A stretch of 64,000 nucleotides of DNA from Desulfobacula sp964636495 (GTDB lineage Bacteria > Desulfobacterota > Desulfobacteria > Desulfobacterales > Desulfobacteraceae). The stretch's first letter is position 1; every line of letters starts with the position of its first letter. The notes under the pieces were generated by a model, which worked only from the letters and a program-made list of their open reading frames with translations, made no database searches and was not told the DNA's origin. Both the position numbers and the translations under genes were made by a program. The stretch covers positions 77,997 through 141,996 of the forward strand of contig CAZWSL010000005.1 of assembly GCA_964636495.1 (NCBI GenBank), read 5' to 3'. Shown one piece after another: positions 26,468 through 35,570 of the stretch.

Positions 26468-27256
26468 TTGAAAATTGCATCCATTCAACTCTCTGTTGTT
26501 GAAAATGATAAAGCTGCTACACTGGAAAAAGCAAAGAAAGCAATAGAGGCATCTGCTGATGCAGACCTGGTGATTTTACCTGAAATCTGGAATATCGGTT
26601 TCATGAGTTTTGATTCATACATCAGCAAATCAGAAGACATGGAGGGTCCAACCCCCGCGTTGATGAGAACTATGGCAAAAGAAAACAACATTTTCCTTCA
26701 TTCAGGCAGCTTTGTGGAGGAAGAAAATGACAAATTTTATAATACAAGCCTTCTCATATCCCCTGAAGGGGAAGTCATTGCCAAATACCGGAAAATACAC
26801 CTGTTCGGCTACAACTCAAAGGAAACCCAGATCCTCTCTCCAGGCAGTGAAGTGGTTGTTTCAGATACCCCTTTTGGAAAGATAGGGATGGCAACCTGTT
26901 TTGATTTAAGATTTCCTGAACTTTTCCGCGCAATGGTAGATAAAGGTGCTCAATATTTCCTTGTCTGCTCTGCCTGGCCGTATCCCAGACTGGAGGCATG
27001 GACGATGCTCAACCGGGTACGTGCCCTGGAAAACCAGTGTTTTCTTATTTCTGCCAACTCAACAGGAATGAACTGTGGAAGTCAGTTTGTAGGACACAGC
27101 ATGGTGAGTGACCCATGGGGGACACTGCTGGCAGGCGGTGGTGATGAAGATACTATCATTAAAGCAGACATTGATCCTGAAAAGGTAATCCAGGCAAGAG
27201 GTGTCTTCCCCGGTCTTTCAGGGCGAAGGAATTTTTTAAACCAGGCTGCAGGATAA
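26468..27256 (+). CDS. Nitrilase-superfamily amidohydrolase (omega-amidase-like)
   Basis: 262 residues from a TTG start with AAGGAGG 8 bases upstream. The catalytic triad of the superfamily is complete: Glu39 in LPEIW, Lys109 in YRKIHLF and Cys144 in MATCFDLRFPE. It hydrolyses carbon-nitrogen bonds in amides or carbamoyl compounds in the cytoplasm. Length and motifs fit the omega-amidase/Nit2 branch. The 151-base gap before it holds no clear promoter, so it is probably part of the cupin operon. In this setting it may release ammonia from a ring-opened intermediate. Confidence 0.88.
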   Translation: MKIASIQLSVVENDKAATLEKAKKAIEASADADLVILPEIWNIGFMSFDSYISKSEDMEGPTPALMRTMAKENNIFLHSGSFVEEENDKFYNTSLLISPEGEVIAKYRKIHLFGYNSKETQILSPGSEVVVSDTPFGKIGMATCFDLRFPELFRAMVDKGAQYFLVCSAWPYPRLEAWTMLNRVRALENQCFLISANSTGMNCGSQFVGHSMVSDPWGTLLAGGGDEDTIIKADIDPEKVIQARGVFPGLSGRRNFLNQAAG

Positions 27257-27326
27257 ACACATTTTATTTTTACAGATCAACAACTAAAAAATTTAATTCT
27301 GGCAAGACCAGGTTAGGATGATCATT

Positions 27327-28520
27327 ATGGCAGATACAAGTATAGAATTTTGTGGAGTTACTTTTAAAAACCCGTTGGCGGCAGCATCAGCTGAACCTAC
27401 TCTCAACGCGGCCAACATGAAAAAATGTATTGATGCCGGTGCAGGTGCAGTCATTGCAAAAACCATGACCGATTCTCCAGCCATGAGGGAGTTAACACAG
27501 CGCGCAAAATTTCGCTTTCTAAATGCAAAGCATGAAGTATGTCACGGAAAGGTCCCCAGATCATTCAGCCTTTACAGCAGGAGCGGTCTGGCACTGGAAC
27601 CTCCTGATGACTTCATGAAAGAAATTACGGAAACTCTTGAGTATGCAGACAAACATGATGCAGTGGTCATAGGCAGTATTGCTTCAACAGATACTGACGG
27701 CTGGGTTACCCTGGGCAAACAGATGGAAGATGGCGGTGTGCCGCTGCTGGAACTCAACTTTGGATGCCCGCATCCCAAACTGATGCCGGGTGTCAGAACC
27801 GGTATGAATGTGGGACAGGATTTTGATTATGCCTGTGGCATAACACAGAAAGTTTCTGATGCCCTGGACATTCCTATCATAATCAAAGTTACCCCCCAGG
27901 TTACGGATCTGGTTTTATTTTCTGATATGCTCCATAAAGCCGGTGCTGCAGCTGTCACACTGACCAACCGTTTTATCGGATTTGTGCCGGATATTGAAAC
28001 AGGCAAACCGCTTATTTACGGAAAAGCCGGTGTAGGCGGACCATGGACCAAGCCGCTGACTTTAAGATGGATCAACGAAGTGAGGGCTGCCATGGGAGAC
28101 AAACTTTATATTACCGGTACCAATGGTGCCTATGACTGGCGGGATATCGTCATGTTCATCATGAGCGGTGCCCATATCGTCCAGATGTGTTCCGCTGTCA
28201 TGTGTTACGGATATGACTGGCTGGGCAAACAGGCCAAGGGATTTGAGGCATTCATGGATGAAAAAGGGTATGAGACCGTTGACCAGATGCTCGGTATAGC
28301 CACAGATGCCTGTATAGATTATGGCCAGATGCCGCCGGAAAAGGCAAGGGTTAACCAGGACGACTGTATAAATTGCGGTATGTGCCTGAAAGCATGTTTT
28401 GCAGATGCCATGATCCAGGATGGAGACAAGGTATCTGTTATTCAGGACAACTGTGTCGGATGCGGCGGATGCTACTCGGTCTGCCCGGCAAAAGGCGCCA
28501 TAGACATTGTAAAGGTTTAA
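27327..28520 (+). CDS. PreA-like dihydropyrimidine dehydrogenase / dihydroorotate dehydrogenase family with two [4Fe-4S] clusters
   Basis: 397 residues from the ATG at 27327, which has AGGA 8 bases upstream (an ATG at 27318 is possible). The N-terminal FMN barrel shows FKNPLAAASAEPT, LELNFGCPHPK and IIIKVTPQVTDL. The C-terminus carries CINCGMCLKAC and CVGCGGCYSVCPAKG for two clusters. PreA reduces uracil and thymine with the partner PreT, which is absent here, so electrons must come from another ferredoxin reductase. It lies between a nitrilase and an MttB gene. Reduction of an N-heterocycle is plausible. Confidence 0.85.
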   Translation: MADTSIEFCGVTFKNPLAAASAEPTLNAANMKKCIDAGAGAVIAKTMTDSPAMRELTQRAKFRFLNAKHEVCHGKVPRSFSLYSRSGLALEPPDDFMKEITETLEYADKHDAVVIGSIASTDTDGWVTLGKQMEDGGVPLLELNFGCPHPKLMPGVRTGMNVGQDFDYACGITQKVSDALDIPIIIKVTPQVTDLVLFSDMLHKAGAAAVTLTNRFIGFVPDIETGKPLIYGKAGVGGPWTKPLTLRWINEVRAAMGDKLYITGTNGAYDWRDIVMFIMSGAHIVQMCSAVMCYGYDWLGKQAKGFEAFMDEKGYETVDQMLGIATDACIDYGQMPPEKARVNQDDCINCGMCLKACFADAMIQDGDKVSVIQDNCVGCGGCYSVCPAKGAIDIVKV

Positions 28521-28577
28521 TCATATTTGTTCAGCTGAGAGAGGTGAATATATCTGAATGAACAGGGGAGGTGACAT

Positions 28578-29999
28578 TTGAAACCGGAATTACACTATTT
28601 ATCCAATACAGATATCCAGAACATCCATGAATGTTCATTAAAAATCTTAAGCGAAATCGGAATGAAATTTCCAGCAAAAGAAGCACTGGAGGCATTCAGC
28701 AGAGCTGGAGCCCGGATTATAGATGATACGGTTTTCATTCAGGAGAACTTGATCAGTGATGCTGTCAAAAAAACCCGGAAACGGAAAGAGGTCACCCTTT
28801 TTGCAGCTGATCCGGCACATGATGTGACCTTTGAACAACATGATCCTGCACTGAGCTGTATGACAATGGCCACCAGTGTCATTGATCCCCGAACAGGTGA
28901 AAAGCGATCTGCTACAAATAGAGATCTGGCTATGCTTGTCCGTATTGCAGACCAGCTGGAACACATCAGGGTATCTGGCGGATTGGTCACGCCCCAGGAT
29001 GTTGAGCTGTCCATATGCGACTGGTATACCTGGGCCACCTGTCTTAAAAACACCACAAAACATATCACTGGCGGCGTTCTGGGATACAGAGGGGTTAAAG
29101 ATGCAATTCAGATGGCATCCATAGCTGCAGGCAGTAAAGAGCAGTTCCAGAAAAGACCGTTTATTTCAGGGTGGGTCTTAACCCTGCCGCCTCTATCCAT
29201 GGACAAAGCGTCCCTTGAGGCCATGATGGAAATGAACCGGAACAATATCTGCATCATGCTCAGTTCAGGGCCCATCCTTGGCAACACTGGCCCGGTTACA
29301 ATCCCGGGAATGATTGCTCAGGCCCATGCAGAAATTCTTGCCTGCATCACCCTCTCACAGCTGATCAGGCCCGGTGCCCCTCTTGTTTACACCAGCTTTG
29401 CCAGGGGTATGAACATGAAAACAAGCAATATATCCATGGCCGGGCCGGAATTTGCTGTATTAAAAGTAGCCATGGCCCAGATGGGTCTCTGGCTGGATCT
29501 TCCCATCCGGATGCCATCCATGTTAAAGGATGCAAAGGTGATGGATGCCCAGGCAGGTTTTGAAACAGGTATTGTGGGTGCCCTCTCCTCTTTCAACGCT
29601 GATATCATGGATGCCATGCAGCTGGATACCGATCTGGTGGTGGATTTCCCGGATATGGTCTTCTGCAATGACTGTATGGCGTTCATACGACACGCCTTGA
29701 GAGATGTGAAGATAAACCCGGAAACACTTGCATTTGATGTGATCAGGGAGGTGGGACCCGGAGGTAATTTTCTGACGGCTCAACACACCTTTAAAAATTT
29801 TAAAACAGAACTGTGGCACTCTGACCTCTTTGACCATGACAACTGGGACAGCTGGAAAAGCAAAGGTAAAAAAACCATCCGGGACAGCGCCCTTGAAAAA
29901 GTGCACACTCTGCTGGATAAAGAGTATCAGCCAGTTGTTACACAGGAGCAGGCAGATGCCATGGACATGGTTGTTGAAAAAGCAGGAATTCAATCCTAA
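28578..29999 (+). CDS. MttB family (trimethylamine methyltransferase-like), non-pyrrolysine
   Basis: 473 residues from a TTG start with GGGGAGGTGA upstream. Typical family segments are NTGPVTIPGMIAQAHAEILA, DAKVMDAQAGFETGI and VGPGGNFLTAQHTFKNFK. There is no internal TAG. It is clearly diverged from the MttB homologue at 12790, so the two probably act on different methylated compounds. It is the last gene of the cupin operon and ends 7 bases from a converging gene. If it is a true corrinoid-dependent methyltransferase, its corrinoid protein is encoded elsewhere. Confidence 0.87.
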   Translation: MKPELHYLSNTDIQNIHECSLKILSEIGMKFPAKEALEAFSRAGARIIDDTVFIQENLISDAVKKTRKRKEVTLFAADPAHDVTFEQHDPALSCMTMATSVIDPRTGEKRSATNRDLAMLVRIADQLEHIRVSGGLVTPQDVELSICDWYTWATCLKNTTKHITGGVLGYRGVKDAIQMASIAAGSKEQFQKRPFISGWVLTLPPLSMDKASLEAMMEMNRNNICIMLSSGPILGNTGPVTIPGMIAQAHAEILACITLSQLIRPGAPLVYTSFARGMNMKTSNISMAGPEFAVLKVAMAQMGLWLDLPIRMPSMLKDAKVMDAQAGFETGIVGALSSFNADIMDAMQLDTDLVVDFPDMVFCNDCMAFIRHALRDVKINPETLAFDVIREVGPGGNFLTAQHTFKNFKTELWHSDLFDHDNWDSWKSKGKKTIRDSALEKVHTLLDKEYQPVVTQEQADAMDMVVEKAGIQS

Positions 30000-30006
30000 A
30001 GGGTCA

Positions 30007-30558
30007 TCACATATCCTGCTTAAAATACTTTTCAATCAGCGGACCCTCTTTTCGCCATGCCCAGCAGGTATCCAGCAGATACGGTTTAACATCAAATTCA
30101 GATTCCTGATCTGCAGACTCCTTCTGTCCTTCAAACACCCAATACCCCTGGAGCACAGCAGGGGCCATGGATAAAAGCAGTGTGGTCAAATGGGCACACC
30201 CTTTTATTCCGCCTGCAGTCTTTTTAACTTTTGATGTGAATCCCGGTGCAATCCTGAGTCCTTTAATTTCAGCAAGGCTGTTTTCCATCTCTCGGCAGAT
30301 ATCACCATGGGGTGCCCCTGGAATCTTTACGTGGATATCGATAATCTTTAATTCAGCAATTTCAATAATCATTTGAATCTGCATGTGGTGGAAAACATGC
30401 GGTGCAACCGATTCCCCGGATGACTCATAAACGGTTACCAGATTTTTTTCTTTAAATTCTCCTGTAATCAACATGTGTGCATCGTCAATTCTGTAACTGC
30501 AGATATCCAGATTACGATTATGAATTATGTCAAGAGTCTCTGTATCGATCGGTTCCAT
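30007..30558 (-). CDS. DUF2889 family protein
   Basis: 183 residues. It shows the DUF2889 pattern: an N-terminal strand pair with IDDAHMLITGEFKEK, a central HMQIQMIIEIAELKIIDIHV segment, a conserved Cys near ICREME, and GGIKGCAHLTTLLL. The family is of unknown function and often lies near catabolic gene clusters. GGAGGA precedes the ATG. It is transcribed toward the MttB gene and ends 7 bases from it. Confidence 0.75.
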   Translation of the reverse strand: MEPIDTETLDIIHNRNLDICSYRIDDAHMLITGEFKEKNLVTVYESSGESVAPHVFHHMQIQMIIEIAELKIIDIHVKIPGAPHGDICREMENSLAEIKGLRIAPGFTSKVKKTAGGIKGCAHLTTLLLSMAPAVLQGYWVFEGQKESADQESEFDVKPYLLDTCWAWRKEGPLIEKYFKQDM

Positions 30559-30591
30559 ACCGCTTGTTTATCCTCCATTGATATAAAAATC

Positions 30592-30732
30592 TTAAATATA
30601 TATTGACCATGACTTCAGCAGCCCGGGTTGCGTATGACGTTCATGGACGGAAGCCCTGTTTTTTTCAAATAAACGCATCTGCTTCATAATAAGGCGCGCC
30701 TGCTCCTCATACCCAGCAGTGCAAACAATCAC
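30592..30732 (-). CDS. Possible small protein (46 aa) or gene remnant
   Basis: A 46-codon frame starts with GTG overlapping the stop of the upstream thiamine-binding-type gene by four bases (GTGA), a typical coupling arrangement. The product (VCTAGYEEQARLIMKQMRLF near the start) has a protein-like composition, with a helix rich in Gln, Arg, Leu and Lys, but no family is recognised. In this eroded region it may equally be the end of a lost gene. Confidence 0.35.
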   Translation of the reverse strand: MIVCTAGYEEQARLIMKQMRLFEKNRASVHERHTQPGLLKSWSIYI

Positions 30733-31016
30733 GTCACTGATGAAATTTTGCTGTCCAGTGTGGCATCCTTGTCATGACGGTCATCAATCTTCAGATCCAC
30801 AATCACCCGTTCAGCCCCTTCATCCAGATGAGCCTGACGGATTTTTTTTATCAACTCAAAAACAGATTCTATATCCGGGGTTTCAATAGCTGTGGAAAGA
30901 CCTCCCACACGATACGTATATCCAGATTCTTCAATAACCTTAATCCCTTTTCTGACAAACCTGCCAAGGCTTGTACCCTCTCCTACGGGATAGACCGACA
31001 ATTGAGATAAAACCAT
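30729..31016 (-). CDS. MTH1187/UPF0045 family thiamine-binding-like protein
   Basis: 95 residues of the small ferredoxin-fold family MTH1187/YkoF-like (SQLSVYPVGEGTSLGRFV, YRVGGLSTAIETPDIE, ERVIVDLKIDDRHDKD). Family members form tetramers and some bind thiamine or its precursors. GAGG lies before the ATG. It lies between a short 46-codon frame and a field of pseudogenes. No thiamine transporter gene is nearby; the ABC remnant just upstream resembles amino acid transporters instead. Confidence 0.85.
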   Translation of the reverse strand: MVLSQLSVYPVGEGTSLGRFVRKGIKVIEESGYTYRVGGLSTAIETPDIESVFELIKKIRQAHLDEGAERVIVDLKIDDRHDKDATLDSKISSVT

Positions 31017-31149
31017 TTATACCTCACTTTTATAATTTATTAATTGGAACCAAGACACCAAATATCAAAACCTGATAAAATTAACAATGATAATCTTGCC
31101 TTTTGAATATATGAAAATTTTCCAATAATTTTCCTGCCGGAGATAAAAT

Positions 31150-31398
31150 CTATCCGCAGCTTGTTGTAATCACTTTTATTCCCTCTTTTTCCATCTCCCG
31201 GGCATCATTGATCATCGTGTTAAGGGTTTCTCTGCACGGGTTTTCAAGAATGGTCTGTATATTGGCACCCTTGATCCGGGTATAGCTGACAGGGAATTCA
31301 AATGTCTCAGGATTTGTACTGTTACCCGGAAACTTTTCAAGCTGTACCAGTCCACGTGAGTTGCAACTCTCTTCCCAGCAGGGAATCCAGAACTTCAT
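31150..31398 (-). pseudogene. Remnant of an aspartate/glutamate racemase-like gene
   Basis: The minus-strand frame reads LVQLEKFPGNSTNPETFEF, then GANIQTILENPCRETL and DAREMEKEGIKVITTSCG before a stop. This matches the N-terminal third of Asp/Glu racemase family proteins (the FPRIPGDxGNPxTF and I(I/T)TSCG landmarks), but residues are missing inside the first landmark and everything after the TSCG is gone. Upstream it runs directly into an ABC transporter ATPase remnant. Confidence 0.65.
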
Positions 31399-31610
31399 TG
31401 ATCATTTCCGGATCCAATGCAGATGTAGGCTCATCAAAGAACATAACTTTCGGGTTCATGCAGAGTCCCCGGGCAATGGCAATCCGTTGCTGCTGACCGC
31501 CGGAAAGCTGGGTCGGGTAGTGATCCATCCGATCCTTCGCCCTGGGCAACATCCAGATTGATATCATTTAACACATGAAGATCACCAAACCATTGATTTA
31601 TCTTATTATA
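31345..31610 (-). pseudogene. Remnant of an amino-acid-type ABC transporter ATPase with its middle deleted
   Basis: On the minus strand one frame reads WFGDLHVLNDINLDVAQGE, the start of a GlnQ-type ATPase. It breaks just before Walker A and jumps, in another frame, to YPTQLSGGQQQRIAIARGL and FFDEPTSALDPEMINEVLDS, the signature and Walker B. About 110 residues, including Walker A and the Q-loop, are missing and the C-terminus is cut, so no working ATPase can be made. Confidence 0.75.
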
Positions 31611-31632
31611 TATAAAAACACATCGGACATTA

Positions 31633-32805
31633 TTACCCGATTGTTGTGATTTCCTCCTTAATCTGAATGCCCCGCTTCTTTAATTGCTCCATGAATGGCT
31701 CGACAGGGATATGCCTGATAGGGGATAACATGCCTTTTTCCTTTATCGTACCATCTGCCAGCATCCGTGCCACTATTGCAGCGGTATAACCAACGCCCCT
31801 GCTCATGGCCGTAATCCCGGTATCAAGATCCCTTTCGATCAGCATAGAACTGACAAACCTGATTTTCTGATTGTCTTTCAATCCCTGAAAAATATTAATC
31901 ATTGCCGTCAAATCTTTCTCATCCTCCCTATATTCAAGCTGAGGGCCTAAAAATTTGTCGAGAAAATCAAACGGGGTAATCTGGCTGGTTAACCCCGGAA
32001 CCGGCTGGTCTGACAGAAACCCGAATTGTTTGAGCGGTCTCCAGAAGGAACTCCACCCGGGCCATCGCAGGGCATAGCGGCCTGTCTCCTGAATGGTGTC
32101 AGATATTCCCATCACATCGGTAAAGTAAACAGAGTTGCCGTTGGGAATGGCTTCCAGTGTACCGAGTTCTGGAAAATCAATAGAGTGAACATACGCCTCG
32201 TCATGCTGATTTTCTGCCGGGATATCAATTATCTGTTTATCCTTGATAATTCGACTTTCCCGCAGGGTGGAACTGAGTACCCCCCGCCAGGCCCATGAAA
32301 TTTTGTAATTCAGCGGGTTATCACACGCTTTTTTTTCCGGGAAACCGCCACAGTAGGAATTTAACAGATGAAGTTCATCAAACTTACCGGCTGCATGGCC
32401 ATAAGTGATCAGGTCAATACCGGGATCCAGCCCGCATTCGGGCATGATGGCGACACCTGCGGACCGGGCCTGTACGTCAAGTTTTTCAGGGGTGTAGTCA
32501 TAGTTGGTATTGACAAGGCTTGTTTTTGCCTCAATGGCAGCCTGATTTACAAATGGTGCCAGATCCTTGGGGGACAGATCAATGACAACGTCACACGCTT
32601 TAAACAGTTGAGCAAGGGCACTCACATCTTTCGCATTCACAGCAGCCGTACGGATTTTATCCATTTTTGTAAAATCTGCTATTTTTGATAATTCATCAAA
32701 CTGGATATCAGCACAGATGACTTCAGTAACAGCTTCATCATTTGCCAGATCATGCAATGCGGTTCTACCCTGTATGCCGCATCCGCCCAGAACAAGAAAT
32801 TTCAT
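31633..32805 (-). CDS. Saccharopine dehydrogenase family protein
   Basis: 390 residues. The N-terminal Rossmann loop is FLVLGGCGIQGRTALHDL, followed by CDVVIDLSP and the family segment MPECGLDPGIDLITYGHAA. Members are NAD(P)-dependent enzymes on lysine, saccharopine, carboxynorspermidine or related amino acids. Length and the RVG-type C-terminus fit the lysine 6-dehydrogenase/saccharopine reductase-like group. GAGG precedes the ATG. It stands between pseudogenes yet its own frame is intact, which suggests selection still acts on it. Confidence 0.82.
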   Translation of the reverse strand: MKFLVLGGCGIQGRTALHDLANDEAVTEVICADIQFDELSKIADFTKMDKIRTAAVNAKDVSALAQLFKACDVVIDLSPKDLAPFVNQAAIEAKTSLVNTNYDYTPEKLDVQARSAGVAIMPECGLDPGIDLITYGHAAGKFDELHLLNSYCGGFPEKKACDNPLNYKISWAWRGVLSSTLRESRIIKDKQIIDIPAENQHDEAYVHSIDFPELGTLEAIPNGNSVYFTDVMGISDTIQETGRYALRWPGWSSFWRPLKQFGFLSDQPVPGLTSQITPFDFLDKFLGPQLEYREDEKDLTAMINIFQGLKDNQKIRFVSSMLIERDLDTGITAMSRGVGYTAAIVARMLADGTIKEKGMLSPIRHIPVEPFMEQLKKRGIQIKEEITTIG

Positions 32806-32889
32806 CTTTACCTCACTATTTCTGCTTAAGTATTTTTCAACGTATACATTAGATGGTGCAATTCATTCATTTTCAACAAAACCATCTCC

Positions 32890-33151
32890 CTATATCCTTA
32901 TAAACATCTTTTCAAAAGTTGTCCGGACATGCTGCTTCATTAAATCACCTGCCTTTTCGTCATTTCTGTTTTCAATGGCTTTAGTAATCTCTATGTGCTG
33001 TTTCGGTCCGACTCTCTGTTCTCAGGATGTCAATCCGGTATAATCGGTGTCAAAAAACAGAATATATGAATGAGAACGCCAGAAAATGTGCCGGCAGTAT
33101 CAGTTTGATTATGGATTCGTATGCAAATTCTTCTAAATTCTGTTTTTTCAT
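32890..33151 (-). pseudogene. Remnant of a GntR/FCD regulator with its middle deleted
   Basis: The minus strand begins with ATG at 33151 and reads QNLEEFAYESIIKLILPAHF, the first helix of a FadR-type winged helix, then stops. Further on, after in-frame stops, the frame QHIEITKAIENRNDEKAGDL and MKQHVRTTFEKM matches the last two helices of an FCD domain. The DNA recognition helix and most of the FCD domain are absent. Confidence 0.7.
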
Positions 33152-33305
33152 TTTTATCCAGACTGCAATTAAAAACACATTAATGTATCCATCGAACAGA
33201 TTCAAATACCTTGTCAAGACTTTTTTAAAAAATATTTAAAATGCTGCAGATAAAAGTTTGTCTGTACAACTCCGGAATTATCCTGCCGCCCGACTATGGT
33301 CTTTT

Positions 33306-34529
33306 TTATCTGAGGTGTCGTAAAAGACGTTCTACAGCATGGGTAATAACGTCTTTTTTCTGGGCAAAACAAATCCTGAACCAGCCAGGTGTGCAGCAAT
33401 TAAAATATTGTCCCGGAGAGATGCTGACATTGCATTGATTAAAAATATCATCAAAAAGCTTAAGTTCAGCTTCAAAGGTTTTCTCAGTGAGGAATTTTGA
33501 AAAATCCGCCCAAATAAAAATTCCCGCATTTGCCGGGATGATATCGATATTGAGATCTTGTTTTAAAAGTGTTTCTATATGTGTGTAAGATTCCAGTAAT
33601 CTTTTATTGTTTTTCTGGATGAATGCCCTGCAGAATGGCTGATCCTTCAGGAAATCACCAATAAATTTCTGGGTATGGTTTGATACGGTATGAAAATAGG
33701 ATATCTCTTTTATTACATCCACAAGATCTTTATTTTCACTGTAGAAAACTCCTGTTTTAAAACCGGACAATACAAAGTCTTTGGCAAACCCATATACAAA
33801 ATGGATATGTTCTCTGTAATCCTTGCCAATTTCGAGCAGGCTTTTAAACGAACCGGAATAGACAGATCTGGCATAGATCTCATCGGAAATAATATCCAGA
33901 TCATACTTTCTGGCGATTTTAATCAAGCTGCGCAGTGTGGTATCACTATAGGTGATACCCAAAGGATTCTGTGGTGAGCAGACAAGAATACACTTTACTT
34001 TTCTATTATTTTTCAGGCATCTTTTAATTAAAGCCTCAACATCATCCGGATCCAGATTAAAACGGGTGTCAGGGAGCAAATCCAATTGGATGATATTCAC
34101 ATTAAACCGGGTTGAAAAATCATGGATAAATCCTGTATAAAACGGGGTGGGCACAATCAATCCATCTCCATCTTCAAACAATCCCATGGAAAGCGATTCA
34201 AGTATTGCTGATGCGCCGGATGCAACAACGATATTGTCAGGCGTGACATCACTGATTCCAAGATTCTCTTCCATAAATGCTGCAATGGATACCCTGAAGG
34301 TGTCAGTACCGTGAAGGTGTCCGTAATGGAGTTCCTCAGATGTAAAGTGTTGAGGCTTTTCAAGTCTGGTGATCATCTCTCTGTCCATCAGATGATTTTC
34401 CGCAGTGCCAAAATTAATTTTCCCGTCCGGGTTGTCTGTGATGGAAAAAGGATCTTCCTTGCATTTAAAATGAGCCGTAACAAGAGGGGATGGTTCACCC
34501 ACCATTTTTCTTCCACGATTTGAGATCAT
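33306..34529 (-). CDS. Class I/II aminotransferase, ACC synthase-like
   Basis: 407 residues of PLP fold type I. The Schiff-base lysine is Lys250 in YGFAKDFVLSGFKTG, the PLP-Asp lies in DIISDEIYARSVY and the Asn in CSPQNPLGIT. The start (INFGTAENHLMDREM) resembles 1-aminocyclopropane-1-carboxylate synthases and the related multi-activity enzymes. It may therefore be an aminotransferase or a beta/gamma-lyase. It lies in a run of minus-strand genes with an SDR and a D-cysteine desulfhydrase/ACC deaminase-like gene. Synthesis of ACC is possible but cannot be claimed from sequence. Confidence 0.85.
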   Translation of the reverse strand: MISNRGRKMVGEPSPLVTAHFKCKEDPFSITDNPDGKINFGTAENHLMDREMITRLEKPQHFTSEELHYGHLHGTDTFRVSIAAFMEENLGISDVTPDNIVVASGASAILESLSMGLFEDGDGLIVPTPFYTGFIHDFSTRFNVNIIQLDLLPDTRFNLDPDDVEALIKRCLKNNRKVKCILVCSPQNPLGITYSDTTLRSLIKIARKYDLDIISDEIYARSVYSGSFKSLLEIGKDYREHIHFVYGFAKDFVLSGFKTGVFYSENKDLVDVIKEISYFHTVSNHTQKFIGDFLKDQPFCRAFIQKNNKRLLESYTHIETLLKQDLNIDIIPANAGIFIWADFSKFLTEKTFEAELKLFDDIFNQCNVSISPGQYFNCCTPGWFRICFAQKKDVITHAVERLLRHLR

Positions 34530-34608
34530 TGAATTATCCTTGAAATAAAATATCTGGATGTTTTGACATGGCTGTCTGGCTTTGGTTTTTTACATCAATC
34601 CGTTTTAA

Positions 34609-35376
34609 TCACCCTTTTTTTATCATACCGGGGCTCACCCCTAATCCCAGTGAAGAGTCGATAACGGCACCATGCATGATGGTAGATTGTTCCTGGGAGA
34701 GAAATTCACAGAGCCAGGCCACTTCGTCCGGATGAATGAGCCGCTTTTTGGGAAGCGAATTTTCAAAATCTTTTCTTTGTTCCTCATCAAGACTGTCCAG
34801 CGTGCTTGCCTGGAACATGGCTGTATCTGTTGCGCCCGGGCACACTGCAAAAACATCAATTCCGGTTTGTGCATGTTCTGCAGCCAGCTGCTTAGTGAAA
34901 AAGGCCAGGGCTGCTTTGCTCATTCCATCGGACAGAATAAATCCAGGAAAATGAAAAATTCCTCCCCCCACAGAAGAAATATTGATGATTTTCCCTCCAT
35001 TTTCCATCATACGGGGGATAATGGCTTCTGTCAGCCAGAGAACGCCCAGTGCATTGATTTCAAACATTTTACGATCCTGATCAAATTTGTTATCTGCAAT
35101 CTTTTTAACTGTGGCCGATCCAACAGCAGCATTGTTAATCAGGATATCGATTCTATCTGGCAGCTGTTCTAAAAGCGCATCCTGAGATTCAAGGTTACCC
35201 TGGTTAAATTGGAACATTTGAACGGATTCACTCTCCAAGGAGTCAATTAATGCCCGGGCTGATGCTTTACCGGAATGATATGTAAAAAGAACCTCGTGCC
35301 CCTTGTTGGCAAACAGCTCAACTAAAGATTTGCCTATTCCACTTGAACCACCGGTAATTAATACTCTTTTTTTCAT
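34609..35376 (-). CDS. Short-chain dehydrogenase/reductase lacking the catalytic Tyr
   Basis: 255 residues from the ATG at 35376, with GGAG nine bases upstream (a TTG five codons earlier is possible). The cofactor loop VLITGGSSGIGKSL and the NNAAVG motif are intact. In the active site INISSVGG is kept, but the YxxxK motif reads DGMSK: the tyrosine is replaced by Asp and no tyrosine lies nearby. A classical SDR reaction is therefore unlikely; the protein may be inactive, bind cofactor only, or use other chemistry. It has a good promoter upstream. It may be an early stage of decay in a region rich in pseudogenes. Confidence 0.8.
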   Translation of the reverse strand: MKKRVLITGGSSGIGKSLVELFANKGHEVLFTYHSGKASARALIDSLESESVQMFQFNQGNLESQDALLEQLPDRIDILINNAAVGSATVKKIADNKFDQDRKMFEINALGVLWLTEAIIPRMMENGGKIINISSVGGGIFHFPGFILSDGMSKAALAFFTKQLAAEHAQTGIDVFAVCPGATDTAMFQASTLDSLDEEQRKDFENSLPKKRLIHPDEVAWLCEFLSQEQSTIMHGAVIDSSLGLGVSPGMIKKG

Positions 35377-35430
35377 AGTCTCATTCTCCAATTCATTGTC
35401 TGCTCAATTTCTATTTTTCCGAACTCCGGT

Positions 35431-35459
35431 ATCATACGTGTGTAAAAAACAGTTATCAA
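35431..35459 (-). promoter_or_regulatory. Sigma-70 promoter of the SDR-aminotransferase unit
   Basis: Minus strand TTGATA (35454-35459), 17-base spacer, TATGAT (35431-35436), about 55 bases before the SDR start. Confidence 0.65.
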
Positions 35460-35570
35460 GGAAAAAACATAATGTATTTTGATCTGTTAATAGATTTTTC
35501 AAGGCAGGATCAGTCAGGAAAAATTTTCTATGGACAATTCAAATGACAGCTCTTTTACTCTCTGATTTTT

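Noticed and set aside
31337..31567. Short intact ABC ATPase-like gene
   Set aside because: It contains the signature and Walker B but no Walker A, and the N-terminal piece is in another frame upstream. It is a remnant.
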